A DNA stretch of 64,000 bases from Brevundimonas sp. UBA4609 (GCA_002386585.1 DGIZ01000019.1:11347-75346), one strand, 5' to 3'. Positions 1 to 8,960 are shown, counted from the first letter of the stretch. Notes: generated from the letters alone by a model not told the origin. Numbers and translations: made by a program.

Positions 1-705
1 GGCGGCGCCGGATGCGGCGCGGATCAGGCTGGCCAGATCGCGGCCGAAGGCGGCCTGCTGTTCTGAAATCTCGATGATCTGGCCGGGTTCGACGTCGAAG
101 CTCGGCGTCTCGAAGCCGTCGGCGATGGCGGTCAGGCCGAAGGTCAGCTCATTGTCGTCGGTGACGCCGATGCGGCGTTCGGCCCAGCCGCCTTCGGTCT
201 TGATGAACTGGCGCGCGGGCAGGCAGTCCAGCACCTCATTGGCGATCAGGATGACCGGGGCGTCGGTCTCGACCTTATGCAGGGCGCTGAGCCAGCGCGG
301 ATGGACGTCGGCGTCGGCCAGCAGTCGCGCCTGTTCGGCGCACAGGGGGGCGCTGGGTTCGATCAGGATCAGATCGACCGCCTGCAGGAAGCCGGGAACC
401 AGCCGCGCGGCGCGCAGCACGTCGGACATCAGCGTGCCGTCGCCGGGGCCGACCTCGACCAGCCGCAGCCGCTCGGGCGCGCCCAGACGGGTCCAGGTCT
501 CGACCGCCCACAGGCCGATCAGTTCGCCGAACATCTGGCTGACCATGGGGGCGGTGATGAAGTCGCCCTGCTCGCCCAGCGCGGGGCGCGTAGCGTAATA
601 GCCGCCCTTGGGGTCGTGCAGGCAGCGGGTGACGTAGTCCGCCACCGTCATCGGCCCGGTCAGCACGATCTCGCGGACCAGCCGGTCCTTGAGCGTCTCC
701 GCCAT
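1..705 (-). CDS. MidA/NDUFAF7-family SAM-dependent methyltransferase (C-terminus cut off by window edge)
   Basis: Reading leftward from an ATG at 705-703 the frame stays open to base 1, giving 235 codons with no stop, so the gene is partial. The protein starts MAETLKDRLVREIVLTG. It shows the family features in order: a segment around 'GDFITAPMVSQMFGELIGLW', the SAM-binding 'VEVGPGDGTLMSDVLRA', and 'IANEVLDCLPARQF', the counterpart of the family's NE-x-LDALPxxQF motif. Relatives (COG1565) include the mitochondrial complex I assembly factor NDUFAF7, a protein arginine methyltransferase; the bacterial role is inferred. The start lies 7 bases after the lgt stop, so the two genes are probably one operon. 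Confidence 0.9.
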   Translation of the reverse strand, partial: MAETLKDRLVREIVLTGPMTVADYVTRCLHDPKGGYYATRPALGEQGDFITAPMVSQMFGELIGLWAVETWTRLGAPERLRLVEVGPGDGTLMSDVLRAARLVPGFLQAVDLILIEPSAPLCAEQARLLADADVHPRWLSALHKVETDAPVILIANEVLDCLPARQFIKTEGGWAERRIGVTDDNELTFGLTAIADGFETPSFDVEPGQIIEISEQQAAFGRDLASLIRAASGAA

Positions 706-712
706 GATGGTC

Positions 713-1585
713 TTACGCCTCCGTGACGGCCGGCTTTTTCAGCGCACGCCAGATCAGCCAGGCGCCGACCAGCATCATCGGGATCGACAGGATCATCCCC
801 ATGGTCAGGCCCAGCGGCAGGTTCTCCAGCCCGGCGTCGGGCTGGCGCACGTTCTCCAGCGCGGCGCGACAGACGCCGTAGCCCAGCAGGAACAGGCCGG
901 TGACGAAGCCGGGGCGCTTGAACATGCGCCACTTCCAGATCGCCAGCGACAGTACGATGAACAGCAACAGCCCTTCCAGGCCCGCCTCATACAGCTGGCT
1001 GGGATGGCGCGGCTCGTTGCCGGCGGGGCAGAAGCCGTACATCTGCTGGATGCGTTCGTTGCAGAAGCGGATGGCCCAGGGAACCGTCGTCTCGCGGCCC
1101 CACAGCTCGCCGTTGATGAAGTTGGCGATGCGGCCGAAGAACAGGCCCAGCGGCGCGACCGGGGCGATCAGGTCGCCCAGGCTGAGCGGGTTTACCTGCT
1201 GGCGCCGGGCGTAAAGGGCGATGGCGATGACCACGCCCAGGAAGCCGCCGTGGAAGCTCATGCCGCCGGTCCACAGCTGCAACAGCTCCAGTCGCTCGCC
1301 CCAACTGTCGCCGGTGAAGAGTTGAGCGAACATCGCCGGCTTGTAGAAGAGGGCGTAGCCGAACCGCCCGCCCAGGATGACGCCCAGCGTGATCCACAGC
1401 ACCAGGTCGTCCAGCTGCTGTCCGCCGACGGGCGACCGGCCCGGCGCCCACAGCCGCTCGGTCTTGGCCAGGCGTGAGGCGTACCACCAGCCCAGGACGA
1501 TGCCGGCCACGTAGGCCAGGGCGTACCAGCGGATGGGCAGGGGGCCGAGATGGATCAGGACGGGGTCGAATTCGGGAAAGGGCAC
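713..1585 (-). CDS. lgt: Prolipoprotein diacylglyceryl transferase
   Basis: This inner-membrane enzyme moves diacylglyceryl from phosphatidylglycerol to the lipobox cysteine of preprolipoproteins, the first step of lipoprotein maturation. The 290-residue protein has the usual length and about seven hydrophobic segments. Lgt motifs are clear: 'GGMSFHGGFLGV' with the essential His, and the signature 'GRIANFINGELWGR'. Translation starts at GTG (1585-1583), with GGAGG just upstream. Many predicted lipoproteins in this window are its likely substrates. It is divergent from ubiK and is followed after 7 bases by the methyltransferase gene. Confidence 0.97.
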   Translation of the reverse strand: MPFPEFDPVLIHLGPLPIRWYALAYVAGIVLGWWYASRLAKTERLWAPGRSPVGGQQLDDLVLWITLGVILGGRFGYALFYKPAMFAQLFTGDSWGERLELLQLWTGGMSFHGGFLGVVIAIALYARRQQVNPLSLGDLIAPVAPLGLFFGRIANFINGELWGRETTVPWAIRFCNERIQQMYGFCPAGNEPRHPSQLYEAGLEGLLLFIVLSLAIWKWRMFKRPGFVTGLFLLGYGVCRAALENVRQPDAGLENLPLGLTMGMILSIPMMLVGAWLIWRALKKPAVTEA

Positions 1586-1764
1586 GGGGCCTCCGTCTGC
1601 GCCTTCAGAAGTTGACCATCGTCTAGCAAGCGGGACTGCATTCGTCGCGCGCTTTTCCCGCGAAGCAGTCTATAGGCCGCAGGCAGGTAAGGTTTGGTTT
1701 ACCCAAATCAATGCACCGTTAACCACGTTCGGACCGATGGTCCGGGAGTTCTCAAGAGGCCGCC

Positions 1765-2052
1765 ATGCAGACGCGCAATCCCCTCCTTGATGAGTTCGCC
1801 AAGCTGACGACCGGCGCCATGGGCCTGGCGCAGGCCGCGGGTGAAGAGGCCAAGGCCGCCTGGCGCGCCCAGGCCGACCGCTTCGTCGCCGAGATGGATC
1901 TGGTGCGCCGCGACGAGTTCGACGTGCTGAAGGACGAGATCGCCGCCCTGCGCGCCGAGATCGCGGCGCTGAAGGCCGCTGCGCCTGCTCCGAAGAAGGC
2001 CGCCAAGGGATCGTCCACAGACGCCGCTTCAAGCCCGGATTCAGCCGGTTGA
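1765..2052 (+). CDS. ubiK: UbiK-type ubiquinone biosynthesis accessory factor (BMFP domain)
   Basis: Small 95-residue protein of the UbiK/YqiC family. Residues 1-45 form an amphipathic helix region (MQTRNPLLDEFAKL...). A leucine/alanine coiled coil 'EFDVLKDEIAALRAEIAAL' follows, then an Ala/Lys/Ser-rich disordered tail. In enterobacteria UbiK binds lipids and UbiJ and helps the soluble Ubi complex under aerobic conditions. The family match is by architecture and the RDEFDVLKDEIAALRAE core; the exact role here is inferred. It is divergent from lgt across about 180 bases that must hold both promoters; a GTTAAC half-site lies near 1717. Confidence 0.85.
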   Translation: MQTRNPLLDEFAKLTTGAMGLAQAAGEEAKAAWRAQADRFVAEMDLVRRDEFDVLKDEIAALRAEIAALKAAAPAPKKAAKGSSTDAASSPDSAG

Positions 2053-2131
2053 GCCGAATCTGCGAACACGCCTACCGTCTTCAAGGGCGCTCATCTGAGT
2101 CGCCGTCGTCGCTGAAGAAGTTGAACGCCTG

Positions 2132-2635
2132 ATGGATGCTGTGAGGCCCGAAGAGGTCGACCTGCCCTTTGATCCGCTGGATGTGGTCGAACACGTCCTG
2201 ACGGCGGAGAACCTGCCGTTCGACCGCACGGACGAGGGCGACCTGGCCTTCGCCCTCGCCGGCGACTGGAAGGACTATGAGCTGTGGTTCGCCTGGCGGC
2301 CCGAGGGCGACTGCCTTCAACTGTGCCTGGCGCTGGACCTGCGGGTGGCCAAGACGCGCCGCGCGGCGGCCTATGAACTGGTCTCCATGATCAATCAGCG
2401 CACTTGGCTGGGCCATTTCGAGATTTGGCCGGACGAGGGCGAGATCGTCTTCCGTCACGCCCTGGCCCTGCCGCACACCGAGCGTCCGACCCTGGCCCAG
2501 GCCGCCTCCATGATCGACGCGGCGGTCGAGGCGGCGGACCGTTATTATCCGGCCTTCGACTTCATGGTGCGCGGCTCCAAGAAGCCGAAAGAGGCGATCG
2601 ACGCCTGCCTGTTCGAGACCGTGGGCAACGCCTGA
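2132..2635 (+). CDS. YbjN domain-containing protein
   Basis: Protein of 167 residues matching the YbjN (DUF1790) family over most of its length: 'DLPFDPLDVVEHVLTAENL' at the start, the strand-rich centre 'YELWFAWRPEGDCLQLCLAL', then 'VSMINQRTWLGHFEIWPDEG'. The fold resembles type III secretion chaperones; E. coli YbjN affects motility and stress phenotypes when overexpressed. No catalytic residues are apparent. Its TGA overlaps the proC ATG by one base (TGATG at 2633-2637), so the two are translationally coupled, an arrangement often seen in alphaproteobacteria. The function is unknown. Confidence 0.85.
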   Translation: MDAVRPEEVDLPFDPLDVVEHVLTAENLPFDRTDEGDLAFALAGDWKDYELWFAWRPEGDCLQLCLALDLRVAKTRRAAAYELVSMINQRTWLGHFEIWPDEGEIVFRHALALPHTERPTLAQAASMIDAAVEAADRYYPAFDFMVRGSKKPKEAIDACLFETVGNA

Positions 2636-3438
2636 TGAGCGGCGACGGACGTCCGGTCGTGCTTCAGGGCGTCGGACGCCTGGGCTCGGCCATTCTGGAA
2701 GGCTGGCTGGCGACGGGCGCCGTCGACGCGGCCGATCTGATCATTCTGACGCCGTCCGAAAAGCCGGTCGCCGAGGCGGCGCGGGCGAAGGGCGCGCGGA
2801 TCAATCCGCCGCTGGAGGAACTGGCGAACGCTCGAGCCTTCGTCATCGGCGTCAAACCCGCCAAATGGCTGGAGGCCGCGCAGGCGGTGCTGCCGCATCT
2901 GGCGGCGGACGCCGTGATCGTCTCGGTCATGGCCGGGGTGCGCGGCGAGACGATCTCTGACGGCTACGACGGCCGCCCGGTCGTGCGCGTCATGCCGACG
3001 ACCGGCGTGGCTCAGGCGCGCGGGGTGGCGACGCTGTGGTCGGCCGACGCGGAGGCTTTGAGCGTCGGGCGCTCGCTGTTCGAGCCGATCGCCGAGACGG
3101 TGCTGCTGGACGACGAAGCCCTGATGCACGCGGCGACGGCGGTGTCCGGCTGCGGTCCGGCCTATTTCTTCGCCTTCACCCGCGCCCTGGCCGAGGCTGG
3201 GGAAGCCGAGGGGCTGTCGCCTGAGGCGGCGGCGCGTCTGGCGCGCGCCACCCTGCGTTCCGCAGCGGCGGGCGTGGAGGGCGACGAGGCGTTGAACGCC
3301 CTGATCGACCGCGTGGCCTCGCCCGGCGGCGTGACCCAGGCCGGTCTGGTCGCCCTCAATGAAAACGGCGCCCTCGACCGTTCTGTCGAGAGCGCCGTGA
3401 AGGCGGCGGTCGCCAAGTCCACGGAACTCAGCGGCTGA
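2635..3438 (+). CDS. proC: Pyrroline-5-carboxylate reductase
   Basis: Catalyses the last step of proline synthesis, NAD(P)H-dependent reduction of 1-pyrroline-5-carboxylate. The 267-residue protein has an N-terminal Rossmann motif 'VVLQGVGRLGSAILEGW' and a C-terminal dimerisation domain. That domain carries the P5CR signature region: 'ATAVSGCGPAYFFAF' and then the Ser-Pro-Gly-Gly-Thr-type loop, here 'ASPGGVTQAGL'. Start choice: the frame is open further upstream, but ATG 2635 overlaps the ybjN-like stop and begins directly before the Rossmann strand. Confidence 0.96.
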   Translation: MSGDGRPVVLQGVGRLGSAILEGWLATGAVDAADLIILTPSEKPVAEAARAKGARINPPLEELANARAFVIGVKPAKWLEAAQAVLPHLAADAVIVSVMAGVRGETISDGYDGRPVVRVMPTTGVAQARGVATLWSADAEALSVGRSLFEPIAETVLLDDEALMHAATAVSGCGPAYFFAFTRALAEAGEAEGLSPEAAARLARATLRSAAAGVEGDEALNALIDRVASPGGVTQAGLVALNENGALDRSVESAVKAAVAKSTELSG

Positions 3439-3450
3439 TTGTCAAGCGCC

Positions 3451-3942
3451 TCAGCGTTTGACGAAACGTCCTTCGGCCAGGTTGCGGGCCAGGCGGTCAT
3501 AGGCGCGCTGGGCGTCGGTCCAGGTGGTGGAACCGCGCGCATCGGCCAGGGTCGGGGTGTAGTAGTCGAACTTGACCGGCTGGACCTCGCCCGAGGCCAG
3601 GGTCACCGAGCCTTCCACCGCCGCGCCGCCGATCGACAGGCTGCGCATCCCGTCCAGACCGGGCTTGTCGCCCATCTGCTGCATGGTCGGACGATTGGGC
3701 TTCAGGTCTGTGATGACCAGTTCCACGCGAGCGCCATCCAGGGCGTGACGATCCGTCAGCACGCGCTCGACGGTGCGGGTCAGGTCGCTGACCTGTTGCT
3801 GGACGTCGCGGTCGCCCAGTTCCTGGGCGGTCTTGGCGAAGTCGGGGCTGACCGTCACGACGACGGCCGAAGGCTGAGCTGCTGCGGCGCCGGAAACGGC
3901 GAGGGCGGCGGCGAGCGGCGCAAGGAAAGCAATACGACGCAT
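3451..3942 (-). CDS. Secreted protein of unknown function
   Basis: Protein of 163 residues starting MRRIAFLAPLAAALAVSG, a classical signal peptide with an AAA-Q cleavage region near residue 22, so it is probably periplasmic. ATG 3942 is preferred over an in-frame codon 42 bases upstream because AGGAG lies 7-8 bases before it and the signal peptide begins there. The mature part has mixed strands and helices, including 'VVVTVSPDFAKTAQELGDRD' and a C-terminal 'DAQRAYDRLARNLAEGRF'. I do not recognise a named domain. It converges on proC with 12 bases between stops. Confidence 0.75.
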   Translation of the reverse strand: MRRIAFLAPLAAALAVSGAAAAQPSAVVVTVSPDFAKTAQELGDRDVQQQVSDLTRTVERVLTDRHALDGARVELVITDLKPNRPTMQQMGDKPGLDGMRSLSIGGAAVEGSVTLASGEVQPVKFDYYTPTLADARGSTTWTDAQRAYDRLARNLAEGRFVKR

Positions 3943-4045
3943 ATTCGGACTCCTGATTCCAGGCCCCCCTGGAACATGGGACAAGATGGCGATGATTTTA
4001 CGGTTCCGCTAGGGGCGAGGGCCAAAGTTCCTGCGCGAAACCGCT

Positions 4046-5404
4046 CTAGGCGGCGCGGCGATCGGCCGGCAGCCGGATGGACGCCTTCAGCCCGCCCAGG
4101 TCACTGCGGCCCAGGGTGATGTCTCCGCCGTGGCTGCGCGCCACGTCGCGGGCCACGGCCAGACCCAAGCCCACCCCCTTGCGGTTCTGGTTACGCGAGG
4201 CGTCCAGGCGAGAGAAGGGACGGAAGGCCTCCTCGTGCATGTCGTCGGGGATTCCGGGGCCGTCGTCCTCGACCAGAATCTCAAGACCGCCGGAGGGCAG
4301 GGGGCGGGCCGACAGCCGCACCTTTTCACCGTGCGACGCGGCGTTGCCGACCAGGTTGTTGATCGCCCGACGGAAGGCCAGGGGCCGGGCCAGCATGTTC
4401 AGGTCGTCGGGCGCCTCGACCTCGGCCACGGCGCCCGAGCGGCGAGCGTCCTCGGCGGCGCGGCGCAGCATTTCCGGCACCGAGATCGTCTGAGCCGCCT
4501 CGCCCGCCTCGCCGCGCGCGAAGGCCAGGTATTCGTCGATCATGTGCTCCATCTCGTCCAGGTCGCCCTTCATCGCCTCGGCGCGCTTGAAGGGCGGGGC
4601 CAGGGCCAGTTCGAGACGCAGACGGGTCAGGGGGGTGCGCAGATCATGGCTGACGGAGGCCAGCAGGGCGGTGCGCTGGTCGATATGGCGCTGGATGCGC
4701 GACCGCATGTCCAGAAAGGCGCTGGCGGCGGCCCGCACCTCGCGCGCGCCGTGCGGCTTGAAGCGCGGCACGCTCTCGCCCCGGCCGAAGGCTTCGGCGG
4801 CGTGGGCCAGGCGCTCGATGGCGCGGACCTGGTTGCGGATGAACAGCACCGCCACGCCCAGCAGCAGGACGGTGGCGATCATCAGCCACAGGACGAAGAT
4901 ATGAGCCTGGGTCGCCACGGCGCGCTCGCGCGGGGCGATGATGCGCAGGACGCCGTCGGCTTCCTGCACGCGGATGTCGACATAGGCTGGATACCGGGTG
5001 GTGTCGAACCAGAAGGGCTGATCCAGCCGCGAAGCCAGGGCCTTCTCCAGCGTCCGGTCGACCAGGCCCAGGGCCCCGCGTCGCTCCTCGTCGGGCAGGG
5101 AGGCGGCGGGCTGGAAGGCGATGGACAGTTGCATCGACCGTTCAGCGCGCTCGGAGATCAGCGCCAGGTTCCGGGCCGAGGGATCGTCCCGATAGCTCTC
5201 GGCCGCCCAGGCCACGTCGCCGGCCAGGCCCTCGGACAGGCGCGCCGTCACCGCCTGCCAGTGGGCGTCGAAGAAGGCCCAGGTCACCGCCGCCTGCATG
5301 ATCAGCACCGGCAGGACGATGATCAGCAGCGACCGGCCCCAGAGCGAGGTCGGCAGCCGACGCTTGATCCACCGCGTCCAGACGTTGAACGGCATCAGCC
5401 GCAT
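4046..5404 (-). CDS. EnvZ-like sensor histidine kinase
   Basis: Protein of 452 residues: transmembrane helix 1 at about 25-45, a periplasmic domain of roughly 120 residues, helix 2 at about 168-190, then a HAMP linker. The dimerisation/phosphoacceptor helix has 'ASVSHDLRTPLTRLRLEL' with His253 as phosphorylation site. The HATPase domain shows N box 'INNLVGNAASHG', G1 'VEDDGPGIPDD' and G2 'GVGLGLAVA'. The order and the SHDLRTPLTRLRLE box are those of the EnvZ subfamily. It lies 23 bases behind the OmpR-type regulator gene, so it is its cognate kinase. The stimulus cannot be told from sequence. Confidence 0.95.
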   Translation of the reverse strand: MRLMPFNVWTRWIKRRLPTSLWGRSLLIIVLPVLIMQAAVTWAFFDAHWQAVTARLSEGLAGDVAWAAESYRDDPSARNLALISERAERSMQLSIAFQPAASLPDEERRGALGLVDRTLEKALASRLDQPFWFDTTRYPAYVDIRVQEADGVLRIIAPRERAVATQAHIFVLWLMIATVLLLGVAVLFIRNQVRAIERLAHAAEAFGRGESVPRFKPHGAREVRAAASAFLDMRSRIQRHIDQRTALLASVSHDLRTPLTRLRLELALAPPFKRAEAMKGDLDEMEHMIDEYLAFARGEAGEAAQTISVPEMLRRAAEDARRSGAVAEVEAPDDLNMLARPLAFRRAINNLVGNAASHGEKVRLSARPLPSGGLEILVEDDGPGIPDDMHEEAFRPFSRLDASRNQNRKGVGLGLAVARDVARSHGGDITLGRSDLGGLKASIRLPADRRAA

Positions 5405-5427
5405 GGAGGGCGTTCCGTTTCCTGTCG

Positions 5428-6165
5428 TCAGTCCGGCGCCAGCATATAGCCGACGCCGCGCACGGTCTGGAGATAGCGCGGATTCTTGGGGTCCGCCTCC
5501 AGCTTGCGGCGCAGGCGCGTCACCTGCACGTCCACGGCTCGGCCGGTGATGTCGGCCGTGTCCGGCGACAGGGTCATGCGCTCGACGGGCGAATGGGCGT
5601 GGATGGCCAGGGTCTTCAACAACTGCGCCTCCGCCTCGGTCAGGCGCTGGGGTTCGCCGTCGCGCGTCAGCTCCAGCCGCTCCATGTCGAAGACGGCGGG
5701 GCCCATGCGGATCTCCCTGGGCGTCATCAGCTTGCCGCCGGTGCGGCGCAGGATGGCCTCGATCCGCAACGCCAGCTCACGCGGGTCGAAGGGTTTGGAC
5801 ATATAGTCGTCGGCGCCGCGCGACAGACCCTCGATCCGGTCGTCCGGGTCGCCCTTGGCCGTCAGCAGCAGCACGGGCGTCTTGGACAGGGCCGCCTGGC
5901 TGCGGATCCAGGTCGTCAGGTCGAACCCGCTCTCGCCCGGCATCATGACGTCCAGCACGATCAGATCGAACTCGATCAGCTCGACCAGCCGACGCGCCGC
6001 GCCCGCGTGGGCGGCACCGGTGACGCGATAGCCCTCGCGGCTCAGGAACTCCTTGAGCAGTTCGCGGATGCGGTCGTCGTCGTCGACGACCAGGACGTGC
6101 CGCCCGCTGCCGGCGGGGGCGACAGGGCCGGAGCGGCCGTTGGCGCGAGGCTCGATCATGCTCAT
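5428..6165 (-). CDS. OmpR-family response regulator
   Basis: Protein of 245 residues with a receiver domain (about 23-140) and a winged-helix DNA-binding domain (about 150-243). The acidic pocket 'VVDDDD' and phosphoacceptor Asp72 in 'LIVLDVMMPGESG' are present, as are the conserved Thr in 'LLLTAKGD' and Lys in 'YMSKPFDPREL'. The output domain ends 'NPRYLQTVRGVGYMLAPD', typical of OmpR/PhoB regulators. ATG 6165 is chosen because AGGAGAG precedes it. It is cotranscribed with the kinase and divergent from ilvE. The target genes are unknown. Confidence 0.95.
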   Translation of the reverse strand: MSMIEPRANGRSGPVAPAGSGRHVLVVDDDDRIRELLKEFLSREGYRVTGAAHAGAARRLVELIEFDLIVLDVMMPGESGFDLTTWIRSQAALSKTPVLLLTAKGDPDDRIEGLSRGADDYMSKPFDPRELALRIEAILRRTGGKLMTPREIRMGPAVFDMERLELTRDGEPQRLTEAEAQLLKTLAIHAHSPVERMTLSPDTADITGRAVDVQVTRLRRKLEADPKNPRYLQTVRGVGYMLAPD

Positions 6166-6247
6166 TGCGACTCTCCTCGCGATGCGCCGTTGACGCTGGC
6201 GCGCGACAGGCGTCTAACCGATTTCGTTGCGCGGGAGACGTTCTTCA

Positions 6248-7126
6248 ATGGCCTTCGTTCCTTTCGACGATCGTGACGGCTGGATCTGGTTTGACGGCGA
6301 GTTCGTCCCCTGGCGGGGGGCGAAAACGCACGTTCTGACCCATGGCCTTCACTACGGCTCGTCGGTGTTCGAGGGTGAGCGTATGTATGGCGGTGAAATC
6401 TTCAGGCTGACAGCCCATAGCCAGCGCCTTAAGCGTTCGGCTGAACTGCTCGACTTCGAGATTCCCTATAGCGTGGCCGAGATCGACGCCGCCTGCAAGG
6501 AAACCTGCGCGCGCAACGGCCTGATCGACTGTTATATCCGCCCTGTCGCCTATCTGGGCGCCGAGCAGCTGAGCGTTTCGGCCAGGAACAGCAAGGTCCA
6601 CCTGGCCATCGCCGCCTGGGAATGGCCCAGCTATTTCGACCCCGAGGTCAAGAAGAAGGGCATCGCCCTGGAGTGGGCCAAATGGCGCCGCCCCGACCCG
6701 TCCACGGCGCCGTCCACGGCCAAGGCGGCGGGCCTCTACATGATCTGCACCATGTCCAAGACAGCCGCCGAGAAGCGCGGCTACGCCGACGCCCTGATGC
6801 TGGACTGGCGCGGCTATGTGGCCGAGGCGACCGGCGCCAACGTCTTCTTCGTCAAAGACGGCGCCCTGCACACGCCGCGCGTCGACCACATCCTGGACGG
6901 CATCACCCGCCAGACGGTGATCGAAATGGCCCAGGCGCGCGGGACCGAGGTCGTGGTGCGCGACATCCTGCCGGAAGAGCTGGCCGGCTTCTCCGAGTGC
7001 TTCCTGACCGGCTCGGCCGCCGAAGTCACCCCGGTGGGCCAGGTCGGCGACTATCGCTTCACGCCGGGCGAACTGTCGCTGGGCCTGATGGACGACTACG
7101 GCAAGCTGGTGCGCGGCGAACTGTAA
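6248..7126 (+). CDS. ilvE: Branched-chain amino acid aminotransferase
   Basis: PLP-dependent fold-type IV transaminase of 292 residues that interconverts Leu/Ile/Val and their 2-oxo acids with glutamate. N-terminal 'WFDGEFVPWRGAKTHVLTHGLHYGSSVFEGER' region fits the IlvE subgroup. Lys159 in 'APSTAKAAGLY' is the expected PLP Schiff-base lysine, and 'ATGANVFFVKDG' and 'FLTGSAAEVTPVGQV' bind the cofactor phosphate. ATG 6248 is favoured over an upstream in-frame start because GGGAGA sits about 10 bases before it and the N-terminus then aligns with the family. A D-amino-acid transaminase is the main alternative, judged unlikely. Confidence 0.94.
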   Translation: MAFVPFDDRDGWIWFDGEFVPWRGAKTHVLTHGLHYGSSVFEGERMYGGEIFRLTAHSQRLKRSAELLDFEIPYSVAEIDAACKETCARNGLIDCYIRPVAYLGAEQLSVSARNSKVHLAIAAWEWPSYFDPEVKKKGIALEWAKWRRPDPSTAPSTAKAAGLYMICTMSKTAAEKRGYADALMLDWRGYVAEATGANVFFVKDGALHTPRVDHILDGITRQTVIEMAQARGTEVVVRDILPEELAGFSECFLTGSAAEVTPVGQVGDYRFTPGELSLGLMDDYGKLVRGEL

Positions 7127-7135
7127 GGGAAATCT

Positions 7136-7152
7136 CTCTCCTGCCGGGAGAG
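7136..7152. terminator. Short hairpin after ilvE, possible weak terminator
   Basis: CTCTCC and GGAGAG flank a 5-base loop only 9 bases after the ilvE stop, between convergent ilvE and the pseudouridine synthase gene. There is no clear T-run, so termination is uncertain. The same CTCTCC/GGAGAG core recurs in the larger repeat at 47651-47855. Confidence 0.4.
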
Positions 7153-7208
7153 CAGTGATCGTCTTGCGGGCCAGAAGCATGGCGGGCGGCAGTCAAGGAT
7201 CCCTCGCC

Positions 7209-8252
7209 TCAGAGGTCGGCCAGAAGGGCTTCCAGGCGTTGCATGTCCTCGGGCGGAGCGGTTTCGAAGCGCAGCGCCTGACCGGTCACAGGATGGACGA
7301 AGCCGAGGACGGCGGCGTGCAGGGCCTGGCGTTTCAGCCCGGCCGCCTCGACGGCCGCGCGGACCGGGGCGGAGGGGCTGCCCGAGCCGTAGACGGGATC
7401 GCCGAGCAGGGGCGCGCCTCTGGACGCCAGGTGGACGCGGATCTGGTGGGTGCGGCCGGTGTGGAGAGTGCAGGCGACGCGGGCGGCCAGGGGGGCGTTC
7501 GAGGCCTTGGCCGGGCGGCCGAAGGTCCGCTGGACCACATAGTCGGTGATCGCCTCGCGTCCGCCGGAACGCAGCACGGCCATCTTCTTGCGGTCGCCGC
7601 TGGAGCGGCCGATCTGGGTCTGGATGCGGCCTTTCTCGGGCGTGGGGGCTCCGCGCGTGAGAGCCACATAGGTGCGTTTGATGTCATGGGCGGCGAACAG
7701 GGCGGACAGGCCGACGTGGGCGCGGTCGGACTTGGCGGCGACCATGACGCCGGAGGTGTCCTTGTCGAGGCGGTGGACGATGCCGGGACGGGCGACGCCG
7801 CCGATGCCGGACAGGCTGTCGCCGCAATGCGCCAGAAGCGCGTTGACCAGGGTGCCGGTCTCGCAGCCAGGCGCCGGGTGGGCGGCCATGCCGGGCGCCT
7901 TGTCGATGACGATCAGGTCGGCGTCCTCGAACAGAACCGTCAGGGGAAGGGATTCGGGTTGCGGCGTCGCCGGCGCGACGGGCGGCAGGGCGACGGCGTA
8001 GAGGCCGGGTCGGGCCTTGGCCGAGCCGCTGGAGACGACCTGCCCGTCGCGGGTCACTGCGCCGTCGGCCAGCAGGGCCTGAAGCCGGGCGCGCGACAAG
8101 GCGGGGAAGGCCTCGGCCAGCGCCTTGTCCAGGCGCACGCCGGAGGCGTCGATGCGCGCCTGCATCACCTCGACGGCGTCGCGGGGCGCCTCCTCAAGCG
8201 TTTCGTCGTCTTCCGTCAGCAAGGGTTCATCGGCCATAGGGCGAAATAGCAT
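7209..8252 (-). CDS. RluA-family 23S rRNA pseudouridine synthase, probably RluD
   Basis: Isomerises specific uridines in rRNA to pseudouridine. The 347-residue protein has an N-terminal S4 RNA-binding domain ('GVRLDKALAEAFPALSRARL') and the catalytic motif 'GIVHRLDKDTSGVMVAAK' with the essential Asp. Later motifs include 'CTLHTGRTHQIRVHLASRG'. The S4 domain and length fit RluD (U1911/1915/1917 in E. coli) or RluC, not RluA. Either ATG 8252 or ATG 8237 (MADEPLL) could be the start; neither has a strong Shine-Dalgarno. Specificity is inferred. Confidence 0.88.
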   Translation of the reverse strand: MLFRPMADEPLLTEDDETLEEAPRDAVEVMQARIDASGVRLDKALAEAFPALSRARLQALLADGAVTRDGQVVSSGSAKARPGLYAVALPPVAPATPQPESLPLTVLFEDADLIVIDKAPGMAAHPAPGCETGTLVNALLAHCGDSLSGIGGVARPGIVHRLDKDTSGVMVAAKSDRAHVGLSALFAAHDIKRTYVALTRGAPTPEKGRIQTQIGRSSGDRKKMAVLRSGGREAITDYVVQRTFGRPAKASNAPLAARVACTLHTGRTHQIRVHLASRGAPLLGDPVYGSGSPSAPVRAAVEAAGLKRQALHAAVLGFVHPVTGQALRFETAPPEDMQRLEALLADL

Positions 8253-8315
8253 GGCTTGCGCAGAGAGGCGTCATCGGTCCTTGAACGCACGCAATACGCC
8301 CTGGAGGGGCCGAAG

Positions 8316-8954
8316 ATGAAGTCGCTGATCGCCGCTGTTGTCGCTGTATCGGGCGTGGTCCTGCTGTCGGGCTGCGCCACCATGAACGAGGACCAGTGCC
8401 TTGTCGGCGATTGGGGCGGTCAGGGCTGGCGCGACGGCGCGGCCGGACGCCAGGTCAGCCGCCTGGACGATCACGCCAAGGCCTGCGCCAAATATGGGGT
8501 GGCGCCGAACATGAGCGCCTATCTGGCCTCGCGAGAGGACGGGTTGCGGACCTATTGCACGTGGGAGAACGGATTCCGGCAGGGTCGTGAAGGGAACAGC
8601 TATGGGGGAGTCTGCGCCCCGGCCGAGGAGCGCGACTTCCTGCCCGCCTATGAGGACGGACGACGCATCCATGCGGTCGAGCAGGCGGTGAACTCGGCGG
8701 AGAGCGCATTGAACTCGGCGATCAGCCGTATCGACAATCGCGAGGACAAGCTGGAAGCCAAGCAGCGCGAACTGCGGCAGGAAGGACTGACCGAGGAGGA
8801 ACGTCGTCGCATCCGCGACCGTATCCGCGAGGTGCGCGAGGAAATCCGCGACGCCCGCCGGGATGCGCGTCAGGCTGAGGAGGCGCTTCGCTACGCCGAG
8901 ATCGAGGCGCGGGCGGTGCGCGGCGCGATCGGCGCCCGCTACGGCGTCTGGTGA
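8316..8954 (+). CDS. DUF2799 lipoprotein with long C-terminal coiled coil
   Basis: Protein of 212 residues with a lipoprotein signal: MKSLIAAVVAVSGVVLLSGC, with Cys20 in the lipobox. The middle resembles DUF2799 (DWGGQGWRDGAAGR, HAKACAKYG, YCTWENGFRQG, DFLPAYEDG). From about residue 135 to 205 it is an Arg/Glu-rich helix suited to a coiled coil ('LEAKQRELRQEGLTEEERRR'). ATG 8316 is chosen for GGAGGGG 8 bases upstream and because the signal peptide starts there. It is likely anchored in the outer membrane; function unknown. Confidence 0.85.
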   Translation: MKSLIAAVVAVSGVVLLSGCATMNEDQCLVGDWGGQGWRDGAAGRQVSRLDDHAKACAKYGVAPNMSAYLASREDGLRTYCTWENGFRQGREGNSYGGVCAPAEERDFLPAYEDGRRIHAVEQAVNSAESALNSAISRIDNREDKLEAKQRELRQEGLTEEERRRIRDRIREVREEIRDARRDARQAEEALRYAEIEARAVRGAIGARYGVW

Positions 8955-8960
8955 AGATGA